Of a stretch of 9,577 nt of DNA, positions 1 to 8,331 are shown piece after piece. This DNA comes from an uncultured Pelagibacteraceae bacterium (GTDB taxonomy: Bacteria > Pseudomonadota > Alphaproteobacteria > Pelagibacterales > Pelagibacteraceae): positions 1-9,577 of the forward strand of contig CACAEM010000020.1 of NCBI GenBank assembly GCA_902531455.1. Direction: 5' to 3'. The position numbers and the translations under genes are program-made. Each line of letters begins with the position of its first letter. The first letter of the stretch is position 1. The notes under the pieces were generated by a model, which saw nothing but the letters and a program-made list of their open reading frames with translations, did not search any database and was not told the origin of the DNA.

Positions 1-1881
1 TAAGAATTCTTTTAAATCCATAGTTTCTTGTTTTTTAGAATCCAATCTTCTAATAGTTACTGTGTTGCTGTCAACTTCTTTTTTTCCACATATAAGTAGC
101 ATAGGGACTTTGGTTAATGAATGTTCTCTAATTTTATAATTTAAATTGTGATTTTTTAAATCTACTTCAGAAGAAAGTCCTACTTTTTTTAACTGACTGT
201 TTACTTGTTTTGCATAATCATCAAAATCACTTGAGATGGGAATAACTATTGTTTGAATAGGACAAAGCCAAAAAGGCAATTTTCCAGAATAATTTTCAAT
301 TAAAATTCCAATAAACCTCTCCAATGATCCAAATAAAGCTCTGTGAAGCATGACAGGAACTTTTTTGTTTCCATCACTATCTACAAATGAAGCACCTAAT
401 CTTCCTGGCAAATTTAAATCTACTTGCAATGTTCCACATTGCCAATCTCTACCAATAGCATCTCTCAAAACAAATTCTATTTTTGGACCATAAAAAGCGC
501 CTTCACCCTTATTAATAGAATATTCTAATTTCGTTGCTTTGATTGCCTCTAATAAAGCAGCTTCAGATTTATCCCATACTTCATCATCACCAACTCTTAA
601 GTCTGGTCGATCAGAATATTTCAAAATTACATCTTCAAATCCTAAATCTTTATAAATTTCTAAAATTAGGTTTGTTACACTTAAACATTCCTGAGTGATT
701 TGTTCTTCCGTACAAAAAATATGTGCATCGTCTTGAGTAAAAGCTCTAACTCTCAATAGTCCATGAAGAGCTCCAGACGGTTCATACCTATGAACCTTTC
801 CAAATTCTGACATTTTAAGTGGTAAATCTCTATAACTTTTTAAACCTTGATTAAAAACCTGCACACAACCAGGACAATTCATTGGTTTTATAGCAAAAAC
901 TTTTTCATCAGGTGTAATAGAGGTATACATATTGGCACCGAATTTTTCCCAGTGACCTGACTTCTCCCAAAGGGACCGATCTAATATTTCTGGGGTATTT
1001 ATTTCCTGATATCCTGCAATTTCTTGCTTCATTCTCATATATGAAATGAGTTTTTGAAATAAACTCCATCCTTTTTGATGCCAAAATACAGATCCAGGAC
1101 TCTCTTCTCTGAAATGAAATAAATCCATCTCTTTCCCTATTTTTCTATGATCTCTTTTTTCTGCTTCTTCTATTCTTTGAAGATACAAATCTAGGTCCTT
1201 TTGATTGGCCCAGCTTGTTCCATAAATTCTTTGCAACATTTCGTTTTTAGAGTCCCCTCGCCAATAAGCTCCTGATACTTTTGTTAATTTAAATGCCTTG
1301 CCAATTTTACTAGAGGATTCTAAGTGGGGCCCTCTACACAAATCATGCCATGTATCACCATGATGATAAACGGTGAGCATCTCATTTTTTGGAATACTCT
1401 CAATTATTTCAGCTTTATATTTTTCTCCAATTTTCTTAAAATGAGCTATTGCCTTATCCCTTTCCCATATTTCTCTTCTAGTTTTTACATCCTTATCAAT
1501 TATCTCTGCCATTTTATTTTCAATTTTATTAAGGTCATCACTAGTAAAAGGCTCCTTTCTAGCGAAGTCATAATAAAAGCCATTTTCTATAACTGGGCCT
1601 ATTGTTACCTGTGTTCCTGGAAATAATTCTTGAACAGCCATTGCCATAATATGTGCTGTATCATGTCTAATAACTTCTAAACCTTCAGGATCTTTTGCGG
1701 TAAAAATTTCAATTGAACTATCTTTGTCTATTATTGAATATAAATCTTTTAATTCACCGTTTACACTCATTACTAGAGCTTGTTTAGCTAGAGATTTACT
1801 TATTTTTTCTGCAACCTCTGAACCTGTTACACTTTTATCAAAGTTCAATTTTTTTCCATCAGGTAGTGTAATATTTGGCAT
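1..1881 (-). CDS. thrS: Threonyl-tRNA synthetase, C-terminal end cut off by the window edge
   Basis: Cytoplasmic class II aminoacyl-tRNA synthetase that charges tRNA-Thr with threonine and edits mischarged Ser-tRNA. Reading from the ATG at 1881 gives 627 codons with no stop, ending on a Leu codon at 1-3. E. coli ThrRS has 642 residues, so probably only 10-20 are missing. Domains in order: TGS domain (about 1-60); editing domain with H73 and H77 (RHDTAH) and C182/H186 (CRGPH), at the same numbers as in E. coli; catalytic core with the zinc ligands C336 (MNCPGC), H387 (TQDDAH) and H513 (MLHRAL), each two residues beyond the E. coli positions, and motif 2 around HRYEPSG; then the anticodon-binding domain from about 530. 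All key residues are present. The start is fixed by the standard MPNITLPDG opening. The ATG shares a base with the stop of the upstream glycosyltransferase, so the two are probably co-transcribed and translationally coupled. No Shine-Dalgarno sequence is visible. Confidence 0.97.
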   Translation of the reverse strand, partial: MPNITLPDGKKLNFDKSVTGSEVAEKISKSLAKQALVMSVNGELKDLYSIIDKDSSIEIFTAKDPEGLEVIRHDTAHIMAMAVQELFPGTQVTIGPVIENGFYYDFARKEPFTSDDLNKIENKMAEIIDKDVKTRREIWERDKAIAHFKKIGEKYKAEIIESIPKNEMLTVYHHGDTWHDLCRGPHLESSSKIGKAFKLTKVSGAYWRGDSKNEMLQRIYGTSWANQKDLDLYLQRIEEAEKRDHRKIGKEMDLFHFREESPGSVFWHQKGWSLFQKLISYMRMKQEIAGYQEINTPEILDRSLWEKSGHWEKFGANMYTSITPDEKVFAIKPMNCPGCVQVFNQGLKSYRDLPLKMSEFGKVHRYEPSGALHGLLRVRAFTQDDAHIFCTEEQITQECLSVTNLILEIYKDLGFEDVILKYSDRPDLRVGDDEVWDKSEAALLEAIKATKLEYSINKGEGAFYGPKIEFVLRDAIGRDWQCGTLQVDLNLPGRLGASFVDSDGNKKVPVMLHRALFGSLERFIGILIENYSGKLPFWLCPIQTIVIPISSDFDDYAKQVNSQLKKVGLSSEVDLKNHNLNYKIREHSLTKVPMLLICGKKEVDSNTVTIRRLDSKKQETMDLKEFL

Positions 1882-1883
1882 TA
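1879..1883 (-). promoter_or_regulatory. TAATG stop-start overlap coupling the glycosyltransferase to thrS
   Basis: On the minus strand the TAA stop of the glycosyltransferase (1883-1881) shares its last A with the ATG of thrS (1881-1879). The bases just upstream (AAACTATTTAAT) hold no purine-rich ribosome binding site. Re-initiation by ribosomes finishing the upstream gene is therefore the likeliest way thrS is translated from this transcript. The overlap is seen directly; the coupling is inferred. Confidence 0.6.
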
Positions 1884-3035
1884 ATTAAATAGTTTTTTGT
1901 ACTCTGAATAAGTAGAAAAACACATTTTTTCAACATTAAATTTCTTTAAAGCATTTTCTCTTCCAAAATTACCCATTTTTGAAAGTTCATTAAGATCTAG
2001 GTTCATTACTTGTATAATTTTTTTTGATAAATCAATAGGATCACCCGCTTCAAATAATATTCCAGATTTTCCATCAATAATTGTCTCATTAGATCCACCA
2101 ATATTGCTAGCAAGAATTAATTTTTGCATAGATTGAGCTTCTACCGCAACTCTCCCAAAAGCTTCAGGTTCAATTGATGTGGAAACAACTATATCAGAAA
2201 TTTTATAAGCTAATGGCATGTTTTTACAATGGTCTATAAATCTAATTTGTTTGGTAAGTCTATATTGTTCAACAAGTCTGATTAATTTTTTTTTATAAAG
2301 ATCTCTACCTTGGTCATTACCTAAAATTACTGCGATGAAAGATTCATTGCCTAATTGAATATTTACTTTATTTAATGCTTCTAGAAACATCTCTTGACCT
2401 TTCCAAGCTGTAAGTCTTCCAGGTAATAAAATTATTTTTTTTCCAACTACCAAATCCCAAGATTTAAATAATTTATCTTCATCTGCTTCTAGAGTTGTTG
2501 AAGGGTCAAAGTAGTCTGTATTTATACCTCTAAATATTGATAATAATTTTTTTTTGTCTGATAGATACTCATTATAATTTTGTTTAATGTGTGTAAATAT
2601 AAAGTTAGATCCAGCGATAATTAGATCAGATTTAACCATGACAGAATTATAAAATTTTTTAAGTTTACTTTTAAAGTTATAAGTTCCATGAAAAGTTGTA
2701 ACAAACTTTCTTCTTGTAATTTTTGTTGCAAATAAACATGACCATGCGGGCGCTCTACTTCTAGCATGAACAATATTTATTCCATTTATTAAGATAATTG
2801 CGGAAATGATTATTGAATTTATAAATATCAGTAAAGGATTTTTTGTGTGGACAGGAAGTCTTATAACTTTGACTTTTTTCTTGTCTATATGCTGAAGAAG
2901 TTCACCACCACTTGTAATTAAATATGAACCAACATTATTTTCTGGTAGGTAATGTGCAATATCATAACAACCTATTTCTGCACCTCCATAACCTAATTTA
3001 GGAATTACCTGTAATACTTTTAATTTAGGCTGCAT
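1881..3035 (-). CDS. GT-B fold glycosyltransferase (GT4 / group 1 type)
   Basis: A 384-residue protein, the usual length for a retaining GT-B enzyme that moves a sugar from a nucleotide-sugar donor to a growing glycan. The N-terminal acceptor domain opens with VLQVIPKLGYGGAE (7-20), whose glycine-rich loop is typical of GT4. It continues through ARSRAPAW (91-98) and TTFHGTY (113-119), signatures I associate with an alphaproteobacterial envelope-polysaccharide group. The C-terminal donor domain has GRLTAWKGQ (206-214, with the basic pair R207/K212) and the EX7E motif E291-E299 in PEAFGRVAVEA, followed by the GGSNETI loop (313-319). The substrate cannot be read from the sequence; lipopolysaccharide or another surface glycan is the best guess. 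Residues 67-89 are unusually hydrophobic. It is the first gene of a unit with thrS and diverges from the hydrolase across 42 bases. The next in-frame Met is residue 133, so the start is secure. Confidence 0.9.
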   Translation of the reverse strand: MQPKLKVLQVIPKLGYGGAEIGCYDIAHYLPENNVGSYLITSGGELLQHIDKKKVKVIRLPVHTKNPLLIFINSIIISAIILINGINIVHARSRAPAWSCLFATKITRRKFVTTFHGTYNFKSKLKKFYNSVMVKSDLIIAGSNFIFTHIKQNYNEYLSDKKKLLSIFRGINTDYFDPSTTLEADEDKLFKSWDLVVGKKIILLPGRLTAWKGQEMFLEALNKVNIQLGNESFIAVILGNDQGRDLYKKKLIRLVEQYRLTKQIRFIDHCKNMPLAYKISDIVVSTSIEPEAFGRVAVEAQSMQKLILASNIGGSNETIIDGKSGILFEAGDPIDLSKKIIQVMNLDLNELSKMGNFGRENALKKFNVEKMCFSTYSEYKKLFN

Positions 3036-3077
3036 GTGATAATAATAATATATACCTAGTCAACATAAATACTTTAT
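3036..3077. promoter_or_regulatory. Divergent intergenic spacer, probable promoter region
   Basis: This 42-base gap between two divergent starts is the only complete non-coding stretch in the window, so it or the adjacent gene ends must hold promoters for both directions. Its centre is an AT-only tract, (AAT)n running into TATATA (3041-3054), which offers several -10-like hexamers on either strand, for example TAATAT at 3046-3051 for the hydrolase. No matching -35 box with correct spacing was found; the best for the plus strand is a weak TTTAGG at 3024-3029, inside the glycosyltransferase gene. Neither start has a Shine-Dalgarno sequence, so leaders are short or absent. Placement rests mainly on gene arrangement. 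Confidence 0.35.
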
Positions 3078-3839
3078 ATGAAAAAAAATAAATTTCTAAG
3101 AATTTCTAAATATAAAAAACTAAGATATATCGCAAATAATTATAAGAAAAATCTCTACATAGTTTTTTTACCAGGTTTTGCATCAGATATAGATGGTGAT
3201 AAACCTAAGAAGTTTTTAAACTTTAGCATTAAAAATAAATTAGGGTTTTTAGCTTTAGAATATTTTGGTCATGGAAGGTCTTCGGGAGAATTTACAAAAG
3301 GTAATATTACAAAATGGTCAAATGACGCAAAGAATGCAATTCATAGAATTGTAAAAAAAAATGATTTTATTCTCATTGGCTCCAGTATGGGTGGATGGAT
3401 TTCGATGATAATGCATAGATATTTTGGTTCTCAAATTAGAGGTTTCCTAGGTATTGGATCTGCGCCTGAGTTTCTTACAAGAATTATGTGGAGAAAATTT
3501 CCAAAAAAAATAAAGAATGAAATAATCAGAAAAGGAATATCTAAAATTAAGAATGGTGATTATGAATATTTAATTACCAAACAGCTTATTTTAGACGGAA
3601 AAAAAGCCACCAATAAAGTCCTTAATAAAAAATTAAATAACGTTATACCAGTCACAATGGTTCATGGACAAAAAGATGAGGTGGTTCCTGTTAAATATTC
3701 AAGAATGGTATTAAAAACTTTTCCTAAAGCAGATAAAAAACTATTAATAATTAAGAATGGAGATCATAGTCTCTCCTCAAGCAGGAATTTAAATATAATT
3801 TGTAAAGAATTAGAAAAGATAATAAAAAAGATTAACTAG
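3078..3839 (+). CDS. ABHD10-like alpha/beta hydrolase
   Basis: A 253-residue serine hydrolase. The catalytic triad is readable: nucleophile S103 in the elbow GSSMGGW (101-107), acid D200 in GQKDEVVP, and base H230 in NGDHSL. The oxyanion-hole loop is LPGFASD (31-37). The spacing and flanking text (LPGF..., YFGHGRSSG at 62-70, KW at 79-80, GSSMGGW, VHGQKDEVVP) resemble ABHD10, a mitochondrial protein whose human member has been described as an acyl-protein thioesterase and acyl-glucuronide hydrolase. A bacterial homologue in a relative of the mitochondrial ancestor is expected. The substrate here is unknown; an ester or thioester of a small or lipid-like acyl group is likely. No signal peptide or membrane segment is visible, so it is probably cytoplasmic. 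The start is the only sensible Met, followed by eight A bases and a lysine-rich N-terminus. It is transcribed alone, and its end overlaps the end of gltB by 8 bases on the opposite strand. Confidence 0.88.
   Translation: MKKNKFLRISKYKKLRYIANNYKKNLYIVFLPGFASDIDGDKPKKFLNFSIKNKLGFLALEYFGHGRSSGEFTKGNITKWSNDAKNAIHRIVKKNDFILIGSSMGGWISMIMHRYFGSQIRGFLGIGSAPEFLTRIMWRKFPKKIKNEIIRKGISKIKNGDYEYLITKQLILDGKKATNKVLNKKLNNVIPVTMVHGQKDEVVPVKYSRMVLKTFPKADKKLLIIKNGDHSLSSSRNLNIICKELEKIIKKIN
3832..3839. other. Convergent 3'-end overlap of the hydrolase gene and gltB
   Basis: The plus-strand TAG stop of the hydrolase (3837-3839) lies inside the last codons of gltB, and the minus-strand TAA stop of gltB (3834-3832) lies inside the last codons of the hydrolase. 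No GC-rich hairpin with a T-run is seen at or just past either stop. Transcription in each direction must therefore end inside the opposing gene, end by Rho, or run on as antisense RNA. The overlap is read directly; the consequences are inferred. Confidence 0.8.
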
Positions 3840-6800
3840 CTTTTCCAACTAAACTTTTATTTGTAATAGGATTTTCTAATTTATTTAGCATTTCTTTAGG
3901 ACAAACCTGAAGGAAATTATTTAATTCATCATCAAAATTTTCAATAATTTTTGCTGACAAATTTGAGTTAGTTTCTTGAGTGTGTTTTAAAACTAAATCT
4001 TTAAGATAATTTTTCCAATATTCTGTCTCAGGCTTTTGCCAAACTATTGTTTCAGGATTAGCTTTTTTTTCAAATTGATTTTTTGGATCATATATAAATG
4101 CCATACCACCAGTCATACCAGCTCCAAAATTATCACCTACCTCTCCCAATATTACTATTGACCCACCTGTCATGTACTCGCAACCATTTGAATCACATCC
4201 TTCTATAACTGCAGTTGCTCCTGAATTTCTAACAGCAAATCTTTCGCCAGCTTGACCAGCAGCAAAAAGATATCCTGATGTTGCTCCATAGAGAACTGTG
4301 TTTCCTATTATTGTATTTTCGTTTGATATTAAATTACTCTCATCTTGAAGTTTAATTACTATAGATGCGCCTGAAAGACCTTTTGCAACGTAATCATTGG
4401 CGTCTCCTTTTAAAATTAATTTTAGTCCTTTAACACCAAAAGCACCAAAAGATTGGCCAGCTGAACCTTTAAAGTTAATTGCAAAAGTATTTTCCTCTAA
4501 TTTATTATTTCCAAATTTTTTATAAAGATTATATGAAATTCTTGTTCCAACAGCTCTATCTGTATTTTCAATTGAATAAATTTTTTCTAATGGCAATTTT
4601 CTGTTAATTAAACTTTCTATCTCAGGCCAAATTTTTTGGTCTAAAGTATCTGGTACTTCATTAATTATTGGAGTTTCACAATATCTTTTGTTTGTGCCTG
4701 GATCAGCTTGAACAAATAAAGGATTTAAATCTAGGTCATCTAAGTTTGGTGATCCTTTACTGACTTGTCTTAGTAAATCTGTTCTTCCAATTACTTCATT
4801 TAAATTTTTAAATCCTAAACTTGATAAAATTTCTCTAACTTCTTGAGCAATAAAAGAAAATAGATTTACTATTTTATCAGGAGTACCAGTAAATTTTTTT
4901 CTTAATTCTTCATCTTGTGTACAAACTCCAACTGGACATGTATTAGAATGACATTGCCTTACCATAATACAACCCATTGCAACCAGCGCTGTTGTTGCTA
5001 CACCAAATTCTTCAGCCCCCATCATTGCTGCAATCACTACATCTCTTCCTGTTTTAATTCCTCCATCAGTTCTTAATGTAACAAGGTGTCTTAATTTATT
5101 TAAAGTTAATACTTGGTTTGCCTCTGTTAGGCCCATTTCCCATGGAATACCAACATATTTAACACTTGTTTGTGGAGTGGCACCAGTCCCACCATTATGA
5201 CCTGAAATTAAAATTATATCTGCTTTTGCTTTAGCAACACCTGCTGCAATAGTTCCTATACCAGAAGAGGCAACTAATTTAACACCAACTCTTGCCTTAG
5301 GATTAATTTGTTTAAGGTCATAAATAAGCTGAGCTAAATCTTCAATTGAATAAATATCGTGGTGTGGTGGTGGCGAAATTAAAGTTACTCCAGGAGTAGA
5401 ATGTCTCAATCTTGCAATTTCATCTGTTACTTTAAATCCTGGTAATTGTCCACCTTCACCAGGTTTTGCACCTTGAGCAATTTTAATTTCAATCTCATTA
5501 CAATTATTTAAATAGTTAATAGTTACTCCAAATCTCGCTGACGCAATTTGTTTAACTCTAGAATTTGCGCTATCTCCATTATCTAATACTTTAAATCTTT
5601 CCTCGTCTTCCCCACCTTCTCCACTACATGAAGCTCCTTTAATTCTATTCATTCCCATGGCAAGTGTTTCGTGTGCCTCTTTTGATAAAGCGCCATGAGA
5701 CATACTTCCACTTCCAAATCTTTTCATAATCTCAGTTATTGGTTCAACTTGATCAATATCAATTGCCTCTTGATTTTTAAAATCAATTAAATCTCTTAGA
5801 CTAATTGGTTTTAAACCATAAATACCCTTAGTATATTTTTTATAAGTTTCGTATGAATTTGAGCCTACTGCTGCCTGTAAAAGATGAATTAATTTTCCTT
5901 GATATTGGTGTGTTTCGCCATTTTTTCTATATCTGTATATTCCGCCAATAGGTAAAATGTTTGAGTGAATATCAAATGCATCTTTATGTATAGATCTTAT
6001 TTTTTTTTCAATACCAGTTAAACCTATTCCAGAAATTTTAGATAATACTCCAGGAAAATAATCTTTTACAATTGTTCTACTTAATCCAACAGTTTCAAAA
6101 TTACATCCACCTCTATATGAACTTAAAACTGATATACCCATCTTTGACATTATTTTTAATAGTCCAAGATTTACTGATTTTATATATCTGGTTACACACT
6201 CATCAAAAGAGAAATTACCAAAAAGTTTTTTTGAATATCTTTGATGCAAACTATCAAATGCTAGGTAAGGATTAACCGTTGTAGCTCCAACACCTATTAA
6301 TGTTGCAAATGAATGAGTGTCTAAGGCATCCCCTGTTTGTACATTAATTGATGCATAGCCTCTCAAGCCTAATTTTATTAAATGAGTATTTATTGCACCA
6401 ATACATAATAGCATTGGCATTGGTAATTTTGTTTCGGATATATTTTTATCAGATAAAATAAGTTGAGTATTGCCCTCTCTAACTGCTTTTTCAGCGTTAT
6501 TTTTTAATAATTCTATAGTTTCTTCTAAACTTTGCTCAGTGTTGAATGTACAATCTAAAATTTTATAGTTATCTCCAAAATACTTTATAAATTTTTCAAA
6601 CTGAGTGTTTGATAAAATCGGACTATCTAAAACATAAATATTTTCCTCAGTAAGATTAGAAAAATCAAGAATATTTCCTAAATTTCCAAACCTAGTTTTC
6701 AAGCTCATCACTTTATTTTCCCTAAGAGAGTCGATCGGGGGATTGGTCACCTGACTAAAATTCTGTCTAAAATAATGATAAAGAGGCCTGTATTTATCAG

Positions 6801-8331
6801 ATAAAACTGCAAGGGGAGTGTCATCTCCCATTGACCCGGTTGCTTCTTTGGCATCCTCTGCCATTGGATGCAAAATTAACTCCAAGTCTTCAAGGCTATA
6901 ACCGAAACAATGTTGTATCTTTTTTAAATCAGAGCCTGAAAACTCACTTTTTTCATTTTCTATAGTTAATGATTTATCTAATTCAATTATTTGATTGTTA
7001 AAATGTTTGTATTCTTTAGACAAATAATTTTTAATTTGATTATTTGTATAAACTTTCCCTTTTTCAATTCTCACACCCAAAATTTCTCCTGGTCCTAGTC
7101 TTCCTTTTGAAACAATTTTCTTCTCATTTAGGTCAATCATTCCTGTCTCAGATCCTGCAAATAGAAGTTTATCTCTTGTTATTGTATATCTAAGAGGTCT
7201 AAGTCCATTTCTGTCACTACCCACAATAACCCACTCATTGTCAGTTGCAGCTATAGCAGCAGGTCCATCCCAAGGTTCCATTGTACTATTTAAAAAGTTA
7301 AAAAGTTGTTGATGATCTTTTGGAAGAACTTTACTTTTTTTTGACCAAGCATCTGGTATTAGCATAAGTTTTGCTAAAGGTGCTGAATGTCCAGAAATAT
7401 TTAATAGTTCAAACACATTATCTAATGATGCAGAGTCTGAATTACCAGCAGGGATAACCGGTTTTAAATTTTCCATATCATCAAACAAAGGACTTAACAT
7501 TTCCTCTTCATGAATTCTCATCCAATTAATATTTCCTTTTAAAGTGTTTATCTCTCCATTGTGAGCAATTGATCTAAAAGGTTGGGCTAAATCCCAACTT
7601 GGAGCGGTGTTAGTAGAAAATCTTTGATGGAAAATTGCATAACGTGAAATGAAACGCTCATCTTTTAAATCTGGATAAAAATCAGATAAAGACTCTGCTA
7701 AAAACATTCCTTTATAAATTATTGATTTCGAGCTGAATGAACAAATATAAAAATTGTTTAATTGATTTCTTAATGCTTCTTTTTCAATTTTTCTTCGAGT
7801 TTCATAAAGAGCTCTTTCTAAATCTTTACCATGAATTGACTTATCATTATGTGTAAAAAGAACTTGTGTAATCTCAGGTCTAGTTTGTTCTGCCTTTTCT
7901 CCTAAAACAGAAGGATCCACAGGTACTTGTCTCCATCCGTAAATATTAAAATTCTTTTTTGTTAATTCACTTTCTACAATTGATCTGCATTGCTCTTGTC
8001 CCCCAAAGTCATTTCTTGGCAAAAAAATCATTCCCACACATAAATCTGAGTTATCGTGCTCATGACCTGTTATTTCAATTTTTTCTGCAAAGAAATCATT
8101 TGGTATTTCAATATGAATACCTGCTCCATCTCCAGTTTTACCGTCTGCATCAATTGCACCTCTATGCCATACAGCTTTTAGAGCCTCGATACCGTATTCG
8201 ACTACTTTTCTTGATTTTAGACCCTCAGTTGATGCAACAAGACCTACTCCACATGCATCATGTTCCATAGTTTCATCATAAACATGATTTTTTTTTAAAA
8301 GTTTACGATTTTTGTTTTGGATATCCATCAT
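3832..8331 (-). CDS. gltB: Glutamate synthase (NADPH), large (alpha) subunit
   Basis: Full-length 1499-residue GOGAT large subunit. It hydrolyses glutamine, channels the ammonia through the protein and reductively aminates 2-oxoglutarate to glutamate, using electrons from GltD. Domains in order: a short propeptide (1-26), then the class II amidotransferase domain beginning at nucleophile C27 (HDACGVG), with QRFSTNTAPSW (236-246), NGEIN (258-262) and GNSDS (296-300); a central domain (about 480-780); the FMN/2-oxoglutarate barrel (about 830-1190), with the 3Fe-4S cysteines C1121, C1127 and C1132 (CIMVRQCHSNTC); and the C-terminal GXGXG beta-helix (about 1250-1440). All catalytic residues are present. 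Family knowledge says the propeptide is removed so that the Cys becomes N-terminal. Two ATGs stand in tandem at the start (8331-8329 and 8328-8326); the first overlaps the gltD stop as ATGA, the second as TGATG, so either would be coupled to gltD. No frameshift was seen. Confidence 0.98.
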   Translation of the reverse strand: MMDIQNKNRKLLKKNHVYDETMEHDACGVGLVASTEGLKSRKVVEYGIEALKAVWHRGAIDADGKTGDGAGIHIEIPNDFFAEKIEITGHEHDNSDLCVGMIFLPRNDFGGQEQCRSIVESELTKKNFNIYGWRQVPVDPSVLGEKAEQTRPEITQVLFTHNDKSIHGKDLERALYETRRKIEKEALRNQLNNFYICSFSSKSIIYKGMFLAESLSDFYPDLKDERFISRYAIFHQRFSTNTAPSWDLAQPFRSIAHNGEINTLKGNINWMRIHEEEMLSPLFDDMENLKPVIPAGNSDSASLDNVFELLNISGHSAPLAKLMLIPDAWSKKSKVLPKDHQQLFNFLNSTMEPWDGPAAIAATDNEWVIVGSDRNGLRPLRYTITRDKLLFAGSETGMIDLNEKKIVSKGRLGPGEILGVRIEKGKVYTNNQIKNYLSKEYKHFNNQIIELDKSLTIENEKSEFSGSDLKKIQHCFGYSLEDLELILHPMAEDAKEATGSMGDDTPLAVLSDKYRPLYHYFRQNFSQVTNPPIDSLRENKVMSLKTRFGNLGNILDFSNLTEENIYVLDSPILSNTQFEKFIKYFGDNYKILDCTFNTEQSLEETIELLKNNAEKAVREGNTQLILSDKNISETKLPMPMLLCIGAINTHLIKLGLRGYASINVQTGDALDTHSFATLIGVGATTVNPYLAFDSLHQRYSKKLFGNFSFDECVTRYIKSVNLGLLKIMSKMGISVLSSYRGGCNFETVGLSRTIVKDYFPGVLSKISGIGLTGIEKKIRSIHKDAFDIHSNILPIGGIYRYRKNGETHQYQGKLIHLLQAAVGSNSYETYKKYTKGIYGLKPISLRDLIDFKNQEAIDIDQVEPITEIMKRFGSGSMSHGALSKEAHETLAMGMNRIKGASCSGEGGEDEERFKVLDNGDSANSRVKQIASARFGVTINYLNNCNEIEIKIAQGAKPGEGGQLPGFKVTDEIARLRHSTPGVTLISPPPHHDIYSIEDLAQLIYDLKQINPKARVGVKLVASSGIGTIAAGVAKAKADIILISGHNGGTGATPQTSVKYVGIPWEMGLTEANQVLTLNKLRHLVTLRTDGGIKTGRDVVIAAMMGAEEFGVATTALVAMGCIMVRQCHSNTCPVGVCTQDEELRKKFTGTPDKIVNLFSFIAQEVREILSSLGFKNLNEVIGRTDLLRQVSKGSPNLDDLDLNPLFVQADPGTNKRYCETPIINEVPDTLDQKIWPEIESLINRKLPLEKIYSIENTDRAVGTRISYNLYKKFGNNKLEENTFAINFKGSAGQSFGAFGVKGLKLILKGDANDYVAKGLSGASIVIKLQDESNLISNENTIIGNTVLYGATSGYLFAAGQAGERFAVRNSGATAVIEGCDSNGCEYMTGGSIVILGEVGDNFGAGMTGGMAFIYDPKNQFEKKANPETIVWQKPETEYWKNYLKDLVLKHTQETNSNLSAKIIENFDDELNNFLQVCPKEMLNKLENPITNKSLVGKAS
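8326..8331 (-). promoter_or_regulatory. ATGATG start overlapping the gltD stop
   Basis: On the minus strand the sequence GCATGATGG holds the TGA stop of gltD (8330-8328) between two in-frame ATG codons of gltB. The upstream stretch GAAAGTTGC is at best a very weak ribosome binding site. Tight overlap with either ATG points to translational coupling, which would help equal production of the two GOGAT subunits. Which ATG is used cannot be decided from the sequence; the protein differs by one Met in a propeptide that is removed anyway. Confidence 0.6.

Noticed and set aside
1324..1626. Plus-strand open frame of 100 codons
   Set aside because: It lies wholly antisense to the conserved editing-domain region of thrS and its protein has no recognisable feature; it is a shadow frame.
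3041..3054. (AAT)n/TATATA tract considered as a functional repeat or binding site
   Set aside because: A few short AT-only units are expected by chance in DNA this AT-rich; kept only as a possible -10 region.
3058..3063. TTGACT on the minus strand, resembling a -35 box for the glycosyltransferase
   Set aside because: It lies only 22 bases before the ATG. A -10 at normal spacing would fall on the start codon, and the TATTAT copies in between are 7-13 bases away, too close. The next in-frame Met is residue 133, so a later start does not help.
6072..6275. Plus-strand open frame of 67 codons
   Set aside because: Antisense to the well-conserved central domain of gltB, with no own start signals; a shadow frame.
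7959..8270. Plus-strand open frame of 103 codons
   Set aside because: Antisense to the amidotransferase domain of gltB, including the catalytic Cys region; the Leu/His/Gln-rich product is typical of a shadow frame.
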